Positions 33,655 to 41,395 of a DNA stretch of 52,536 bases are shown in pieces (within the stretch, counting starts at the first letter, position 1; each line of letters starts with the position of its first letter). Under the pieces are notes generated by a model. It was not told the DNA's origin, searched no databases, and saw only the letters and a program-made list of their open reading frames with translations. The DNA is from Fibrisoma limi BUZ 3 (lineage in GTDB: Bacteria > Bacteroidota > Bacteroidia > Cytophagales > Spirosomataceae). Made by a program: the position numbers and the translations under genes. The stretch spans positions 1 through 52,536 of the forward strand of contig NZ_CAIT01000001.1 of NCBI RefSeq assembly GCF_000296815.2, in the 5' to 3' direction.

Positions 33655-36012
33655 TCAAAAATAAAAATTGTAAGCAATGGACGGAATCAGGGTGCCAAAC
33701 ACCGAAAGCCGGTAAGCCTGCGTGCGCTGATTGGTTCGGGTGTAATAGATGGAGTATGGATTCTTCCGGGCGTACACGTTGTAGATACCCAACGTCCAGA
33801 TACCGTATCGGCGCTGGGCTTTGTTGAAACGCGTGTCTTTGGAAAACGCTACGTCGAGCCGGTGGTAGTCGGGAACGCGGTCGGCGTTTCGGCGCGAATA
33901 GTCCTGAACGGGTTCACCATTGTACGTATAGCGCCCGTCCGGGTACGTAGCCGGAATGCCCGTGTAGTACACGAAATTGGTGGTGAACGACCAGTTGTGC
34001 GGCATCTGCCAGCGCGTCTGTAGATTCAAGGTATGCGGCCGGTCAATGTACGATGGGTAGTACGTTCCGCCGTTTATCTGAAGCTCATTAAAGGGCGTTC
34101 GGGTGGCAATCAGCGAACGGGCGTAGGTATAGTTGAACTGGCCCGTCAGCCGGCCCTGGTTTTTGCTGATACCAATTTCTACGCCGTAGGCACGGCCTTC
34201 GGCTCGCAGCAGGTCCGTTTCCAGCGTTGGATTCAGAATCAGGTTGGCACCGTAGCGGTATTCGATCTGATTCTGAAGCTTCTTGTAATAGCCCTCCAGG
34301 CTCAGCTCAATGGCATTGTCGTGCAGGTTCTGGAAAATGCCCAGCGCTACCTGATCGGCGATCTGAGGTGGTACGTAGCTGTCGCTCAGCTTCCAGAAGT
34401 CGAGGGGCGTAATGGCCGTAGTGTTAGAAATCAGGTTGATATACTGCCGGGTCCGGCTCAGGCTGGCTTTCAGGGCGGTATGAGCCGCTACCTGCACCCG
34501 CAGCCCCAATCTCGGCTCCAGGCCGCCGTAGGTCTGAATGGTCTGGCTGCGACTAAAGCGGCTGGAATCCGTTCGGGTTTCGGGCGAACGGGGTACATCA
34601 CCGGCGTAGGTATACACCGTTCGGGGTCCCACGAACGCATAGGTTGAATACCGCAGACCGGCCTGTAGCGTAATGGTCGGCGTCAGCTCCCATTCCGTAT
34701 TGATATAAACGCCACCTTCGCGCCCGTGTTCGGGCGCAATGCGCTGTGGATTAATACTCGATTGGTCTCCCGTAGGCGCTATTTCTCCCGTTTGTACCTG
34801 GTAGAGAATCGCATTGAGCCCCGCCTGAAGTTTGTGCTTCCGGTTCAGTGTGTATGTTACGTCGGCTTTCCCTTCACGCTGGTCAATGAAGGAGCCAAAC
34901 CGGAAGGTCAGGCCGGGGCCTACACCGTCGACGCGCAGCCGATAACCACTGTAAAGACCGAGGAGACTAACCTGAAGATTGGGTCGGACCAGGTAACTCC
35001 AGCGACCCGTTACGACGTTCGACTGCCAGCCGTAGAGCGTATCGCCGGGGAACTGAAAATTGTCTTCACTACGGTAGGCCGACAGCGCAATGGTTTGTTG
35101 AGGACTGGGCGTAAACGTAAGTTTGATATTGCCGTCGTAAAAGAAAGCCCGACTGTTCTTTACGCTTGGGGCCGGAAACGCCCGGAGTATGTAGTTCGGG
35201 AAAGCGATCCGTCCGCCGGCCAGCAGCGTGAGCCTGGAGCTGATCGGCCCATCCACAACCACCCGGCCGCTGACCGGACTAATTCCGCCCGACAAACGCC
35301 AGCGATCCGTTCCTCCGCTACGGGTGCTCATCAGCAGCAACGACGATACCCGACCACCGTACTGCGTCGAGAATGCCCCCTTATTCAGGCTGACATCCTG
35401 TACGACATCGGAACTAACGTTGGTGTAGAATCCCAGCAGATGCGAGGTATTAAACAGTGGAGCGCCGTCGAGCAGGACCAGATTCTGGTCGGCCCGGCCA
35501 CCCCGAACGTTGAATCCACCAGCCCCTTCACCGGCCGTAGTGACACCTGCCTGCAAGACCAGCGCTTTAAGAATATCGGGTTCGCCCAGCACCACCGGCA
35601 TCCGCTTCAACTGGGGTACACTGAGCTGAATCTGCCCCATGCGCACGTCCGTGATGTTACGGTCTTCCCGTTGGGCACGTACATCCACCTCCTCGAGATC
35701 AACTGAGCGGGGCCTAAGCGAAAAGCTGAGGGTTGCGTTGCGGTTCAGGGTTACATTTTCGCGGATTCGAAAATAACCCACCGCCGAAATGTAGAGCGTG
35801 AGCAGGCCGGGTGGCTGCGACAGTCGGACAACCCCGAGGCTGTCGCCCTGCGCACCGGCGTTCGTTTCAGCAACCAGGACATTAACGTTAGGAATGGGCT
35901 TTTGCGTAGTCGCGTCTCGTACGGTAATGGTCAGTTGAAGACGTTGCTGGGCTGATGCAATAGGTACGCCAAACACTAACAAACAGGAAAGGATAGGAAA
36001 AAAGTACTTCAT
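33655..36012 (-). CDS. TonB-dependent receptor with CarboxypepD-like N-terminal domain, partner of DUF4249
   Basis: A 785-residue outer-membrane receptor. Signal peptide, then a carboxypeptidase-regulatory-like domain at about 25-110 (LQLTITVRDATTQKPIPNVNVLV), then a plug (GGFNVRGGRADQNLVLLDGAPLFN near 170-195) and a beta barrel ending in an aromatic terminus (SIAYNFYF). It would move a ligand across the outer membrane with TonB energy. The DUF4249 partner suggests a substrate different from the glycans taken up by SusCD pairs. The substrate is not visible. Confidence 0.92.
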   Translation of the reverse strand: MKYFFPILSCLLVFGVPIASAQQRLQLTITVRDATTQKPIPNVNVLVAETNAGAQGDSLGVVRLSQPPGLLTLYISAVGYFRIRENVTLNRNATLSFSLRPRSVDLEEVDVRAQREDRNITDVRMGQIQLSVPQLKRMPVVLGEPDILKALVLQAGVTTAGEGAGGFNVRGGRADQNLVLLDGAPLFNTSHLLGFYTNVSSDVVQDVSLNKGAFSTQYGGRVSSLLLMSTRSGGTDRWRLSGGISPVSGRVVVDGPISSRLTLLAGGRIAFPNYILRAFPAPSVKNSRAFFYDGNIKLTFTPSPQQTIALSAYRSEDNFQFPGDTLYGWQSNVVTGRWSYLVRPNLQVSLLGLYSGYRLRVDGVGPGLTFRFGSFIDQREGKADVTYTLNRKHKLQAGLNAILYQVQTGEIAPTGDQSSINPQRIAPEHGREGGVYINTEWELTPTITLQAGLRYSTYAFVGPRTVYTYAGDVPRSPETRTDSSRFSRSQTIQTYGGLEPRLGLRVQVAAHTALKASLSRTRQYINLISNTTAITPLDFWKLSDSYVPPQIADQVALGIFQNLHDNAIELSLEGYYKKLQNQIEYRYGANLILNPTLETDLLRAEGRAYGVEIGISKNQGRLTGQFNYTYARSLIATRTPFNELQINGGTYYPSYIDRPHTLNLQTRWQMPHNWSFTTNFVYYTGIPATYPDGRYTYNGEPVQDYSRRNADRVPDYHRLDVAFSKDTRFNKAQRRYGIWTLGIYNVYARKNPYSIYYTRTNQRTQAYRLSVFGTLIPSIAYNFYF

Positions 36013-36071
36013 ACCGTTGATAAACAGGGCGCTGAATCAGGACCCGTAAGGTACAAAGAACGTTGGAAAAT

Positions 36072-36136
36072 CAGTTCATCGGAACCAGTATGAGTTGAGG
36101 AGGTAAAGTCGCATCTGGGGGCGTTCCGATGAACTG
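36072..36136 (-). terminator. Inverted repeat downstream of the photolyase gene
   Basis: CAGTTCATCGGAAC (36072-36085) and its exact complement GTTCCGATGAACTG (36123-36136) flank a 37-base spacer. On the minus strand it follows the photolyase stop (36150) by 13 bases and is followed by ATTTTCC, consistent with a terminator. It also precedes the TonB receptor gene. Confidence 0.6.
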
Positions 36137-36149
36137 TTATTATTTTCTG

Positions 36150-37484
36150 CTAGCGATTCAGCGCTTTCTTGTAGGTATCGATAGCGCGTTGGCGGGCCAT
36201 CGGGTGGTCGACGATGGGTTGAGGATACCGTAATGAATCAAATTCCGGTACCCACCGCCGGATGTATATGCCTTTGGGGTCAAATTTCCTGGCCTGCTCG
36301 GCCGGATTAAACACCCGGAAATATGGTGCGGCATCGTTGCCCGTTCCGGCAATCCACTGCCAGTTGCCGTTGTTGGCGGCCAGGTCATAGTCGCGCAGCT
36401 TCCGGGCAAAATAAGCTTCGCCAATCCGCCAGTCGATGAGCAGGTGTTTGACGCAGAAACTGGCCACAACCAGACGGACGCGGTTGTGCATCCAGCCGGT
36501 TTCGTTGAGCTGCCGCATCCCGGCGTCAACGATCGGATAACCGGTTTCGCCGTTCTGCCAGCGTTCAATGTCTTCCGCGCGATTCAGGAACGGAATGTTT
36601 TCATATTCGCGCCGGAAAGCGTGTTTCTCAACGTGTGGAAAGTGATCCAGAATCTGGAAGTAAAAGTCGCGCCAGGCCAGTTCTGTCAGAAAACGTTCAC
36701 TGGTGGCCTGGGCCTGTCGTACCAGATCGCGGATGCTGATCGTACCAAAGCGCAGGTGTATGCCCAGTTCGCTGGTGCCCGGTTGAGCCGGGATGTTGCG
36801 CATCTCTTCGTAGTTCTGCAACAGGTCGTCGTCGACAGTCGGCACCGGATACGATTCACCCTTCGGCCGGAAGTTCATTTCTTCCAGCGTTGGGATGGTG
36901 AAATCATGGTCGCCCAGGGCAGACGTCTTTACGAAGTTGGCGAAGTATGTTTCGGTTGGGTACGATTTAACGTAAAAGTCGTTCAGCTTACCAATCCAGT
37001 TACGGCTGTACGGTGTGAAAACGGTATAAGGCTTACCCCCTCCGGTCAGCACCTCGTCGCGGTCGAAGATGGCCTGGTCCTTGAAGGTGTGAAAGCCAAT
37101 ACCTCGCTCGGCCAACATGGCTTTCACTACGGCATCGCGTTCTTTAGCGTACACTTCGTAGTCGTAGTTGGTGTACACATCGGCAACCGCAAACTCCTCA
37201 ACGACTTGTTTGAGCACGTCAATGGGCCGACCGTAGCGGGCAATAATCGTAGAGCCCATCTGATGGAGCTGGGCCTGTAACTGCTGAATTTCCCGATGGA
37301 TAAACTCGACCCGACGATCGTCGCGGTCTTCCAATTGATCGAGGATCAGGCGGTCGTACACAAAAATGGGTAGAACAGGTCGGCCACTTTTCAGGGCGTA
37401 ATACAACGCGGCATTGTCATGTAAGCGAAGATCGCGCCGGAGCCAGACAAGCGAGATAGGTTCAGTAGTAACGGATGGTTTCAT
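36150..37484 (-). CDS. phrB: Deoxyribodipyrimidine photolyase (class I cryptochrome/photolyase family)
   Basis: A 444-residue flavoprotein that uses light to split cyclobutane pyrimidine dimers. The N-terminal antenna domain opens with LVWLRRDLRLHDNAAL. The C-terminal FAD domain has TSELGIHLRFGTISIRDL, the WMHNRVRLVVASFCVKHLL helix, and YDLAANNGNWQWIAGTGNDAAPYFRVFNP, the hallmark of bacterial CPD photolyases. ATG 37484 (MKPSVTTEP) is preferred over the upstream ATG at 37529, because the first 15 codons lack family sequence. Confidence 0.94.
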   Translation of the reverse strand: MKPSVTTEPISLVWLRRDLRLHDNAALYYALKSGRPVLPIFVYDRLILDQLEDRDDRRVEFIHREIQQLQAQLHQMGSTIIARYGRPIDVLKQVVEEFAVADVYTNYDYEVYAKERDAVVKAMLAERGIGFHTFKDQAIFDRDEVLTGGGKPYTVFTPYSRNWIGKLNDFYVKSYPTETYFANFVKTSALGDHDFTIPTLEEMNFRPKGESYPVPTVDDDLLQNYEEMRNIPAQPGTSELGIHLRFGTISIRDLVRQAQATSERFLTELAWRDFYFQILDHFPHVEKHAFRREYENIPFLNRAEDIERWQNGETGYPIVDAGMRQLNETGWMHNRVRLVVASFCVKHLLIDWRIGEAYFARKLRDYDLAANNGNWQWIAGTGNDAAPYFRVFNPAEQARKFDPKGIYIRRWVPEFDSLRYPQPIVDHPMARQRAIDTYKKALNR

Positions 37485-37578
37485 ATGTGATTCGGCTAAC
37501 CGCCCGTTTGCCTGAAATGTTTGGCACAAATGCCGGGGTAGTCGTGGTCACCGCATGCTGTTCCTGCCCGGTAGAAAG

Positions 37579-37616
37579 ACAAAAGCCCTGCCAGGCGAAC
37601 CTGAACAGGGCTTTGT
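37579..37616 (-). terminator. Terminator of the small TonB-C-like gene
   Basis: ACAAAAGCCCTG (37579-37590) pairs with CAGGGCTTTGT (37606-37616) around a 15-base loop. On the minus strand it is followed by a T-rich stretch. It lies 55 bases after the stop at 37671. Confidence 0.7.
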
Positions 37617-37670
37617 GCACACTGCAACCAGATTATAACAACGCTTATGATTGTAGTAATCGCTTCGGGG

Positions 37671-38015
37671 TTATTCCGGCTGGAAGCGCAGCCGTACGGT
37701 GTATAGCTCACCCGGGTTTGCTGCAACCAGTACTTTCTTGCCGGTCAACTGCCGAATCAGACCCATATTGAGCTGTTCATTCTGACTAAAAACCTCAACC
37801 TGAGATAGCTCGTTGTCGGCATTTACCCGGAACTGGATCATGACAATCCCGCCCTTGTTGGTTTGCCGGAGCACATCGGGGTAATGAATGTATTTGGCTA
37901 ACTGCTGCTCCCAGGTGTTTTTAGGAGCTTTCGTTTTGCGATCATTGGTAGGCGTAGCGTAGGCTTGCACCGCCAGGAAGCCTACCAGCGTAAGGAGAAA
38001 AAGGGACTTTTTCAT
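37671..38015 (-). CDS. Small exported protein with a TonB C-terminal-like domain
   Basis: A 114-residue protein with signal peptide MKKSLFLLTLVGFLAVQAYA. The mature part matches the TonB C-terminal fold: YIHYPDVLRQTNKGGIVMIQFRVNADNELSQVEVFSQ, where the YP start and the GxVxIxFxV strand are diagnostic. Unlike a true TonB it has no membrane anchor and no Pro-rich linker, so it is a free periplasmic domain that could bind a TonB box or act as a decoy. A single-gene unit bounded by terminators. Confidence 0.75.
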   Translation of the reverse strand: MKKSLFLLTLVGFLAVQAYATPTNDRKTKAPKNTWEQQLAKYIHYPDVLRQTNKGGIVMIQFRVNADNELSQVEVFSQNEQLNMGLIRQLTGKKVLVAANPGELYTVRLRFQPE

Positions 38016-38208
38016 GACTTCGTTTATGTTTAAATGAACCGTACCTACTTGCCTGAGTCCCTCACTCGAGTCGCACAGACTTATATTACTGTAATATTAC
38101 CAAAATATTAAGTTAATGTTAAGCAAATGTTAATATTAATTTTCTGAATAACTTAATTAATCCGGGTGCTCACTATCATGAATTAACCTTTTAAAGGTCT
38201 AAAATGCT

Positions 38209-38260
38209 AAAAGTCAGCCCTGCAAAAACTCGTAATCGAGTTTTTGCAGGGCTGACTTTT
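38209..38260 (-). terminator. Strong hairpin, terminator of the CocE-type hydrolase gene
   Basis: Two 24-base arms (38209-38232 and 38237-38260) are perfectly complementary around the loop TAAT; the stem core is CAGCCCTGC. Read on the minus strand it comes 34 bases after the hydrolase stop (38294) and ends in TTTT. The AT-rich stretch 38090-38165 next to it probably holds the promoter of the 37671-38015 gene. Confidence 0.85.
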
Positions 38261-38293
38261 CTGAGATGTAATGTTACGTGAATGTTAAGAAGT

Positions 38294-40252
38294 TTATCGA
38301 TTTTGGGTAGTCAGGTCAATTTTTGACGGGTGGCTGGCATCGTGGTACAGCCGCATCGTGGCTTTCTGAAAGTCCGTGGCTTCGGCGGCACTGATGTCCA
38401 GAAACTTCTGAGGGTTCCGGTCTACCAGCGGAAACCACGTGTGCTGCACTTGTATCATAAGCCGATGCCCTTTTCGGAACGTGTGGAAGGCATCATTCAA
38501 CGGCACCCGAACCTCCGTTACCTGGCCAGGTGTAAACGGCTCTGGCTGTTCAAATGAGTTGCGAAATTTACCGCGCAGCACTTCAGCCCGCACCAGTCGT
38601 TGATAGCCGCCCATTGTCAACCCTTTGGGGTTTTCGGCCGGGTTCGGTGCGTCATCAGGCAATACGTCGATGACTTTAACGATGAAGTCGGCGTCGGTAC
38701 CGGTTGTTGCCACAAACAGATTAGCCGTGATCGGTCCGGCCACTACCAGATCGTCGGTCAATGGTGCGCTGATGAACGTAACGACATCCGGCCGCCGAGC
38801 CGCAAAGCGTTGGTCTTCAATCATGTACTGGTTGTTGCGCCGGGCATACACACCGTCGGTGTATGGCACCGGTTTTGCCGGATCACTGACGTATTCATCA
38901 AACGACTCGCTTGCGGTCGGCGCTGTGGTTGTTAGCTGGCCATGAGGAGCCAGAAACACGCTCTGGGTAGTGGTGGTTTTGGGGGGCCAGGTGTCAAATG
39001 TCTGCCACGCGTTTGTACCCGTATCGAACATAGCGGCCTCCGGAGCCGTAAATGAACCCTTGCCTTTGAGGTGGTAAGCAAAGAAAGGCGTTTCGAAGGT
39101 ATCGCGGTAATAGCTGGCCGTATTTTGCCCGAAGCTAAACGGCCCAAACTGACTCCAGTTGTCACGCGCCCAGGCTCCGTGTGTCCAGGGGCCCATAATC
39201 AGCCGGTTGTTGTTGCCTGGGTTCTGTTTTTCGATGGACTCGTACGTACGCAGGGCTCCAAACAGATCTTCGGCATCGTACCAGCCACCCACCACCAACG
39301 TAGCGGGCAGTTGCGTTCCCGGCTGGGTCGCTTTTAAATGCGGGCGGATGTTGCGGCTTTTCCAGTACGCGTCGTAGGTGTCGTGTTGCAGGTACTCATT
39401 CCAGATTCGCCCGCGATTATTGAAGTACGTTGGACCATTGGCGTTTTTGATTGGACCTAAATCCAGAAAAAACTGGTACGCATCTTTGGGACTCCATCGG
39501 AACAGTACGTCATACGCTTCTACAGGCTTTTTAGGCATGGCGTCGAAGTAATTCATGAAGGCGAAGTTGTCGAGCAGGAAGAACGCACCGTTGTGCCGGG
39601 CGTCGTCGCCGATGAATTCATCCGTTACGGGTGCCTGGGGCGATACGGCTTTCAGCGCTGGATGGGCACCGGGTAAAGCCGCCGATGCGTAGAAACCGGG
39701 ATATGAGATGCCGATCAACCCGACGCGGCCGTTATGGTTCGGTATGTTTTTAAGCAGCCATTCGATGGTGTCATACGTATCGGTGCTCTCGTCAGTAGCG
39801 GGTGTTACATTCGTTTTAGGCCCCGACTTTTTACCCTTGCCTGAAACGGCGGTAGCCTTGGTCCGGTCAAGACTGGGCGTCATTTCCTCAAAGTTGCCCT
39901 CACTCATGTAACGCCCGCGAACGTCCTGAAATACGAATATGTACTTCTCCTGCGACAACGCTTTGCTGGGACCAGGGCCGGTTTTCGGGTAATTGGCTTC
40001 TCCGTACGGTCCGGCGGAGTAGGGCGTTCGTTCCATCAGGAAGGGGTACCGGTTGGCGGAGCCTGCATCGGTCGGTACGTAGATGACCGTGTAGAGTTTT
40101 GTACCGTCGCGCATCGGAATCTGCCGGTCCAGTTTGGTGTAATTTTGCCGGACAAGGAGTGAATCGGCGGCAGCGGCTGGCGACTGGGCGTTGCCGGTGT
40201 AAGAAATCAGGAATACTGACAGCGCAGTCAGGATCAGTCGGGAAACGAACAT
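38294..40252 (-). CDS. Exported CocE/NonD-family hydrolase (X-Pro dipeptidyl-peptidase-like)
   Basis: A 652-residue alpha/beta hydrolase with signal peptide (MFVSRLILTALSVFLISYTGNAQ). The nucleophile is S183 in GISYPGF. The catalytic Asp lies in GGWYDAEDLFG and the His in GPWTHGAW. A C-terminal jelly-roll (APLTDDLVVAGPITANLFV and VRVPLNDAFHTFRKGHRLMIQV) is typical of CocE, alpha-amino-acid ester hydrolases and X-prolyl dipeptidyl peptidases. It probably acts on small acylated amino acids or peptides in the periplasm. Single-gene unit. Confidence 0.9.
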   Translation of the reverse strand: MFVSRLILTALSVFLISYTGNAQSPAAAADSLLVRQNYTKLDRQIPMRDGTKLYTVIYVPTDAGSANRYPFLMERTPYSAGPYGEANYPKTGPGPSKALSQEKYIFVFQDVRGRYMSEGNFEEMTPSLDRTKATAVSGKGKKSGPKTNVTPATDESTDTYDTIEWLLKNIPNHNGRVGLIGISYPGFYASAALPGAHPALKAVSPQAPVTDEFIGDDARHNGAFFLLDNFAFMNYFDAMPKKPVEAYDVLFRWSPKDAYQFFLDLGPIKNANGPTYFNNRGRIWNEYLQHDTYDAYWKSRNIRPHLKATQPGTQLPATLVVGGWYDAEDLFGALRTYESIEKQNPGNNNRLIMGPWTHGAWARDNWSQFGPFSFGQNTASYYRDTFETPFFAYHLKGKGSFTAPEAAMFDTGTNAWQTFDTWPPKTTTTQSVFLAPHGQLTTTAPTASESFDEYVSDPAKPVPYTDGVYARRNNQYMIEDQRFAARRPDVVTFISAPLTDDLVVAGPITANLFVATTGTDADFIVKVIDVLPDDAPNPAENPKGLTMGGYQRLVRAEVLRGKFRNSFEQPEPFTPGQVTEVRVPLNDAFHTFRKGHRLMIQVQHTWFPLVDRNPQKFLDISAAEATDFQKATMRLYHDASHPSKIDLTTQNR

Positions 40253-40294
40253 GATAGCAAACGGGTAAAATGCGCCGTAAATAAACGAGAAATC

Positions 40295-40350
40295 GCACAG
40301 GACGTACGGTGGCCGGGAATAAAATACACGAACAACTCTACGTCCTGTGC
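40295..40350 (-). terminator. Inverted repeat after the LytS/LytTR operon
   Basis: GCACAGGACGTA (40295-40306) and TACGTCCTGTGC (40339-40350) are exact complements around a 32-base spacer. The element lies 16 bases after the stop of the small membrane protein and before the start of the CocE-type gene. The long spacer makes termination less certain. Confidence 0.5.
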
Positions 40351-40366
40351 AACCTGCAATACCCTT

Positions 40367-40591
40367 CTACGACGTCGCCCGCAGGGTCGATGCGGCTCGG
40401 TTCCACCGGCGAACGTAGTGGCCGAGCCATAACCAGAGCCCCGACAGCACGACTGCCGGCAGGATGACCGCGCGGGTCATGAAGGCGGCCTCAGAGATGC
40501 TGGCTACCGGACCGTAGATGAATCCCAGAATTGGAATACTGGCCAGGATATGAAACCAGCTGATGAGTTTACGTTCAGTCGAAGCCCTCAT
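40367..40591 (-). CDS. Small membrane protein, third gene of the LytS/LytTR operon
   Basis: A 74-residue protein with two hydrophobic segments (about 10-30 and 38-57), between a short basic start and a basic tail (HYVRRWNRAASTLRATS). No family was recognised. Its start lies 11 bases after the stop of the response-regulator gene, so it is part of that operon and may be a target or accessory of the signalling pair. Confidence 0.65.
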   Translation of the reverse strand: MRASTERKLISWFHILASIPILGFIYGPVASISEAAFMTRAVILPAVVLSGLWLWLGHYVRRWNRAASTLRATS

Positions 40592-40602
40592 ACTGGGTTG
40601 GT

Positions 40603-41382
40603 TTATAATTCGAGCAGTTGCCGGACGGTATCGCTGTACGTTGAGCCGGTAGTAAGCTTTGTGGCTTTCTTATCGGTCAGCGCCAGCAGGAACTTGCCGT
40701 CGAAATGCCGGTGAACCTCGGCAATTTTGAGCCGGTTAACCAGTACCGACCGGCTGACACGTACGAACGTATCGGGCAGCTTTTCGGCCAGGGTCGTGAT
40801 GGTATAGGTCGTCAGAAATTTATGTCCATCTACCGTCGACAGAAAGACGTATTTGTCTTCTGCTTCGAAGTAAGCGATGTCCGACAGGGGAATCAGCTTG
40901 ATTTTCTCCCCGGTTTTGACGGAAATGGAGTAAATCTCTTTTTTGGGCTGCATCTGGGCCAGCAGGCGCATGACGTTCTCCGTCATCGGATTCGTGGCTG
41001 TAGCCGTTTCATTACGTTCTACCAGCGCCCGAATTTTCTGCGCGGTTCGGGCCAGTCGGTCGGCTTCGATGGGTTTCAGCAGATAGTCCACTGAATTTTC
41101 CTCAAAAGCCCGGATGGCGTATTGATCGTAGGCGGTGGCAAAAACGACCATCGGTACGTTGGTCAGGCGACCGAGCATTTCGAACCCATTGAGGAGTGGC
41201 ATTTCAATATCCAGAAAGACGACGTCGGGCTGCTGCTCGGTGATCAGCGTGAGGCCTTCGGCTCCGTTGGCTGCATCGCCGATCACCTCAAACGTATCCT
41301 GATGTTTGTCGAGCAGGCGTCGCAGTCGGCTGATGGCCAGTGCTTCGTCATCAACTAGAACGGTTCTGAGCGGAAGTGTCAT
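40603..41382 (-). CDS. LytTR-family response regulator
   Basis: A 259-residue two-domain regulator. The receiver domain (1-120) has the phosphoacceptor D58 in DVVFLDIEMP, the acidic pair in VDDEALA, and a late K in DYLLKPIEADRL. The LytTR DNA-binding domain (about 150-255) has IKLIPLSDIAYFEAEDKYVFL and FVRVSRSVLVNRLKI. It should be phosphorylated by the upstream LytS-type kinase and activate transcription. The gap to the kinase stop is 13 bases. Confidence 0.95.
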   Translation of the reverse strand: MTLPLRTVLVDDEALAISRLRRLLDKHQDTFEVIGDAANGAEGLTLITEQQPDVVFLDIEMPLLNGFEMLGRLTNVPMVVFATAYDQYAIRAFEENSVDYLLKPIEADRLARTAQKIRALVERNETATATNPMTENVMRLLAQMQPKKEIYSISVKTGEKIKLIPLSDIAYFEAEDKYVFLSTVDGHKFLTTYTITTLAEKLPDTFVRVSRSVLVNRLKIAEVHRHFDGKFLLALTDKKATKLTTGSTYSDTVRQLLEL

Positions 41383-41395
41383 AGCAAAACTTTCG

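Noticed and set aside
34726-35706. Plus-strand open frame of 326 codons inside the TonB receptor gene
   Set aside because: The opposite strand encodes a complete receptor. The translation of this frame is rich in charged residues without motifs, as is typical of antisense shadows in GC-rich codons.
38090-38165. AT-rich tract with repeated ATGTTAA and the palindrome GTAATATTAC
   Set aside because: It was considered as an origin-like or integration site, but it is simply placed upstream of the 37671-38015 gene and best explained as a promoter region. No recombinase or DnaA boxes are near.
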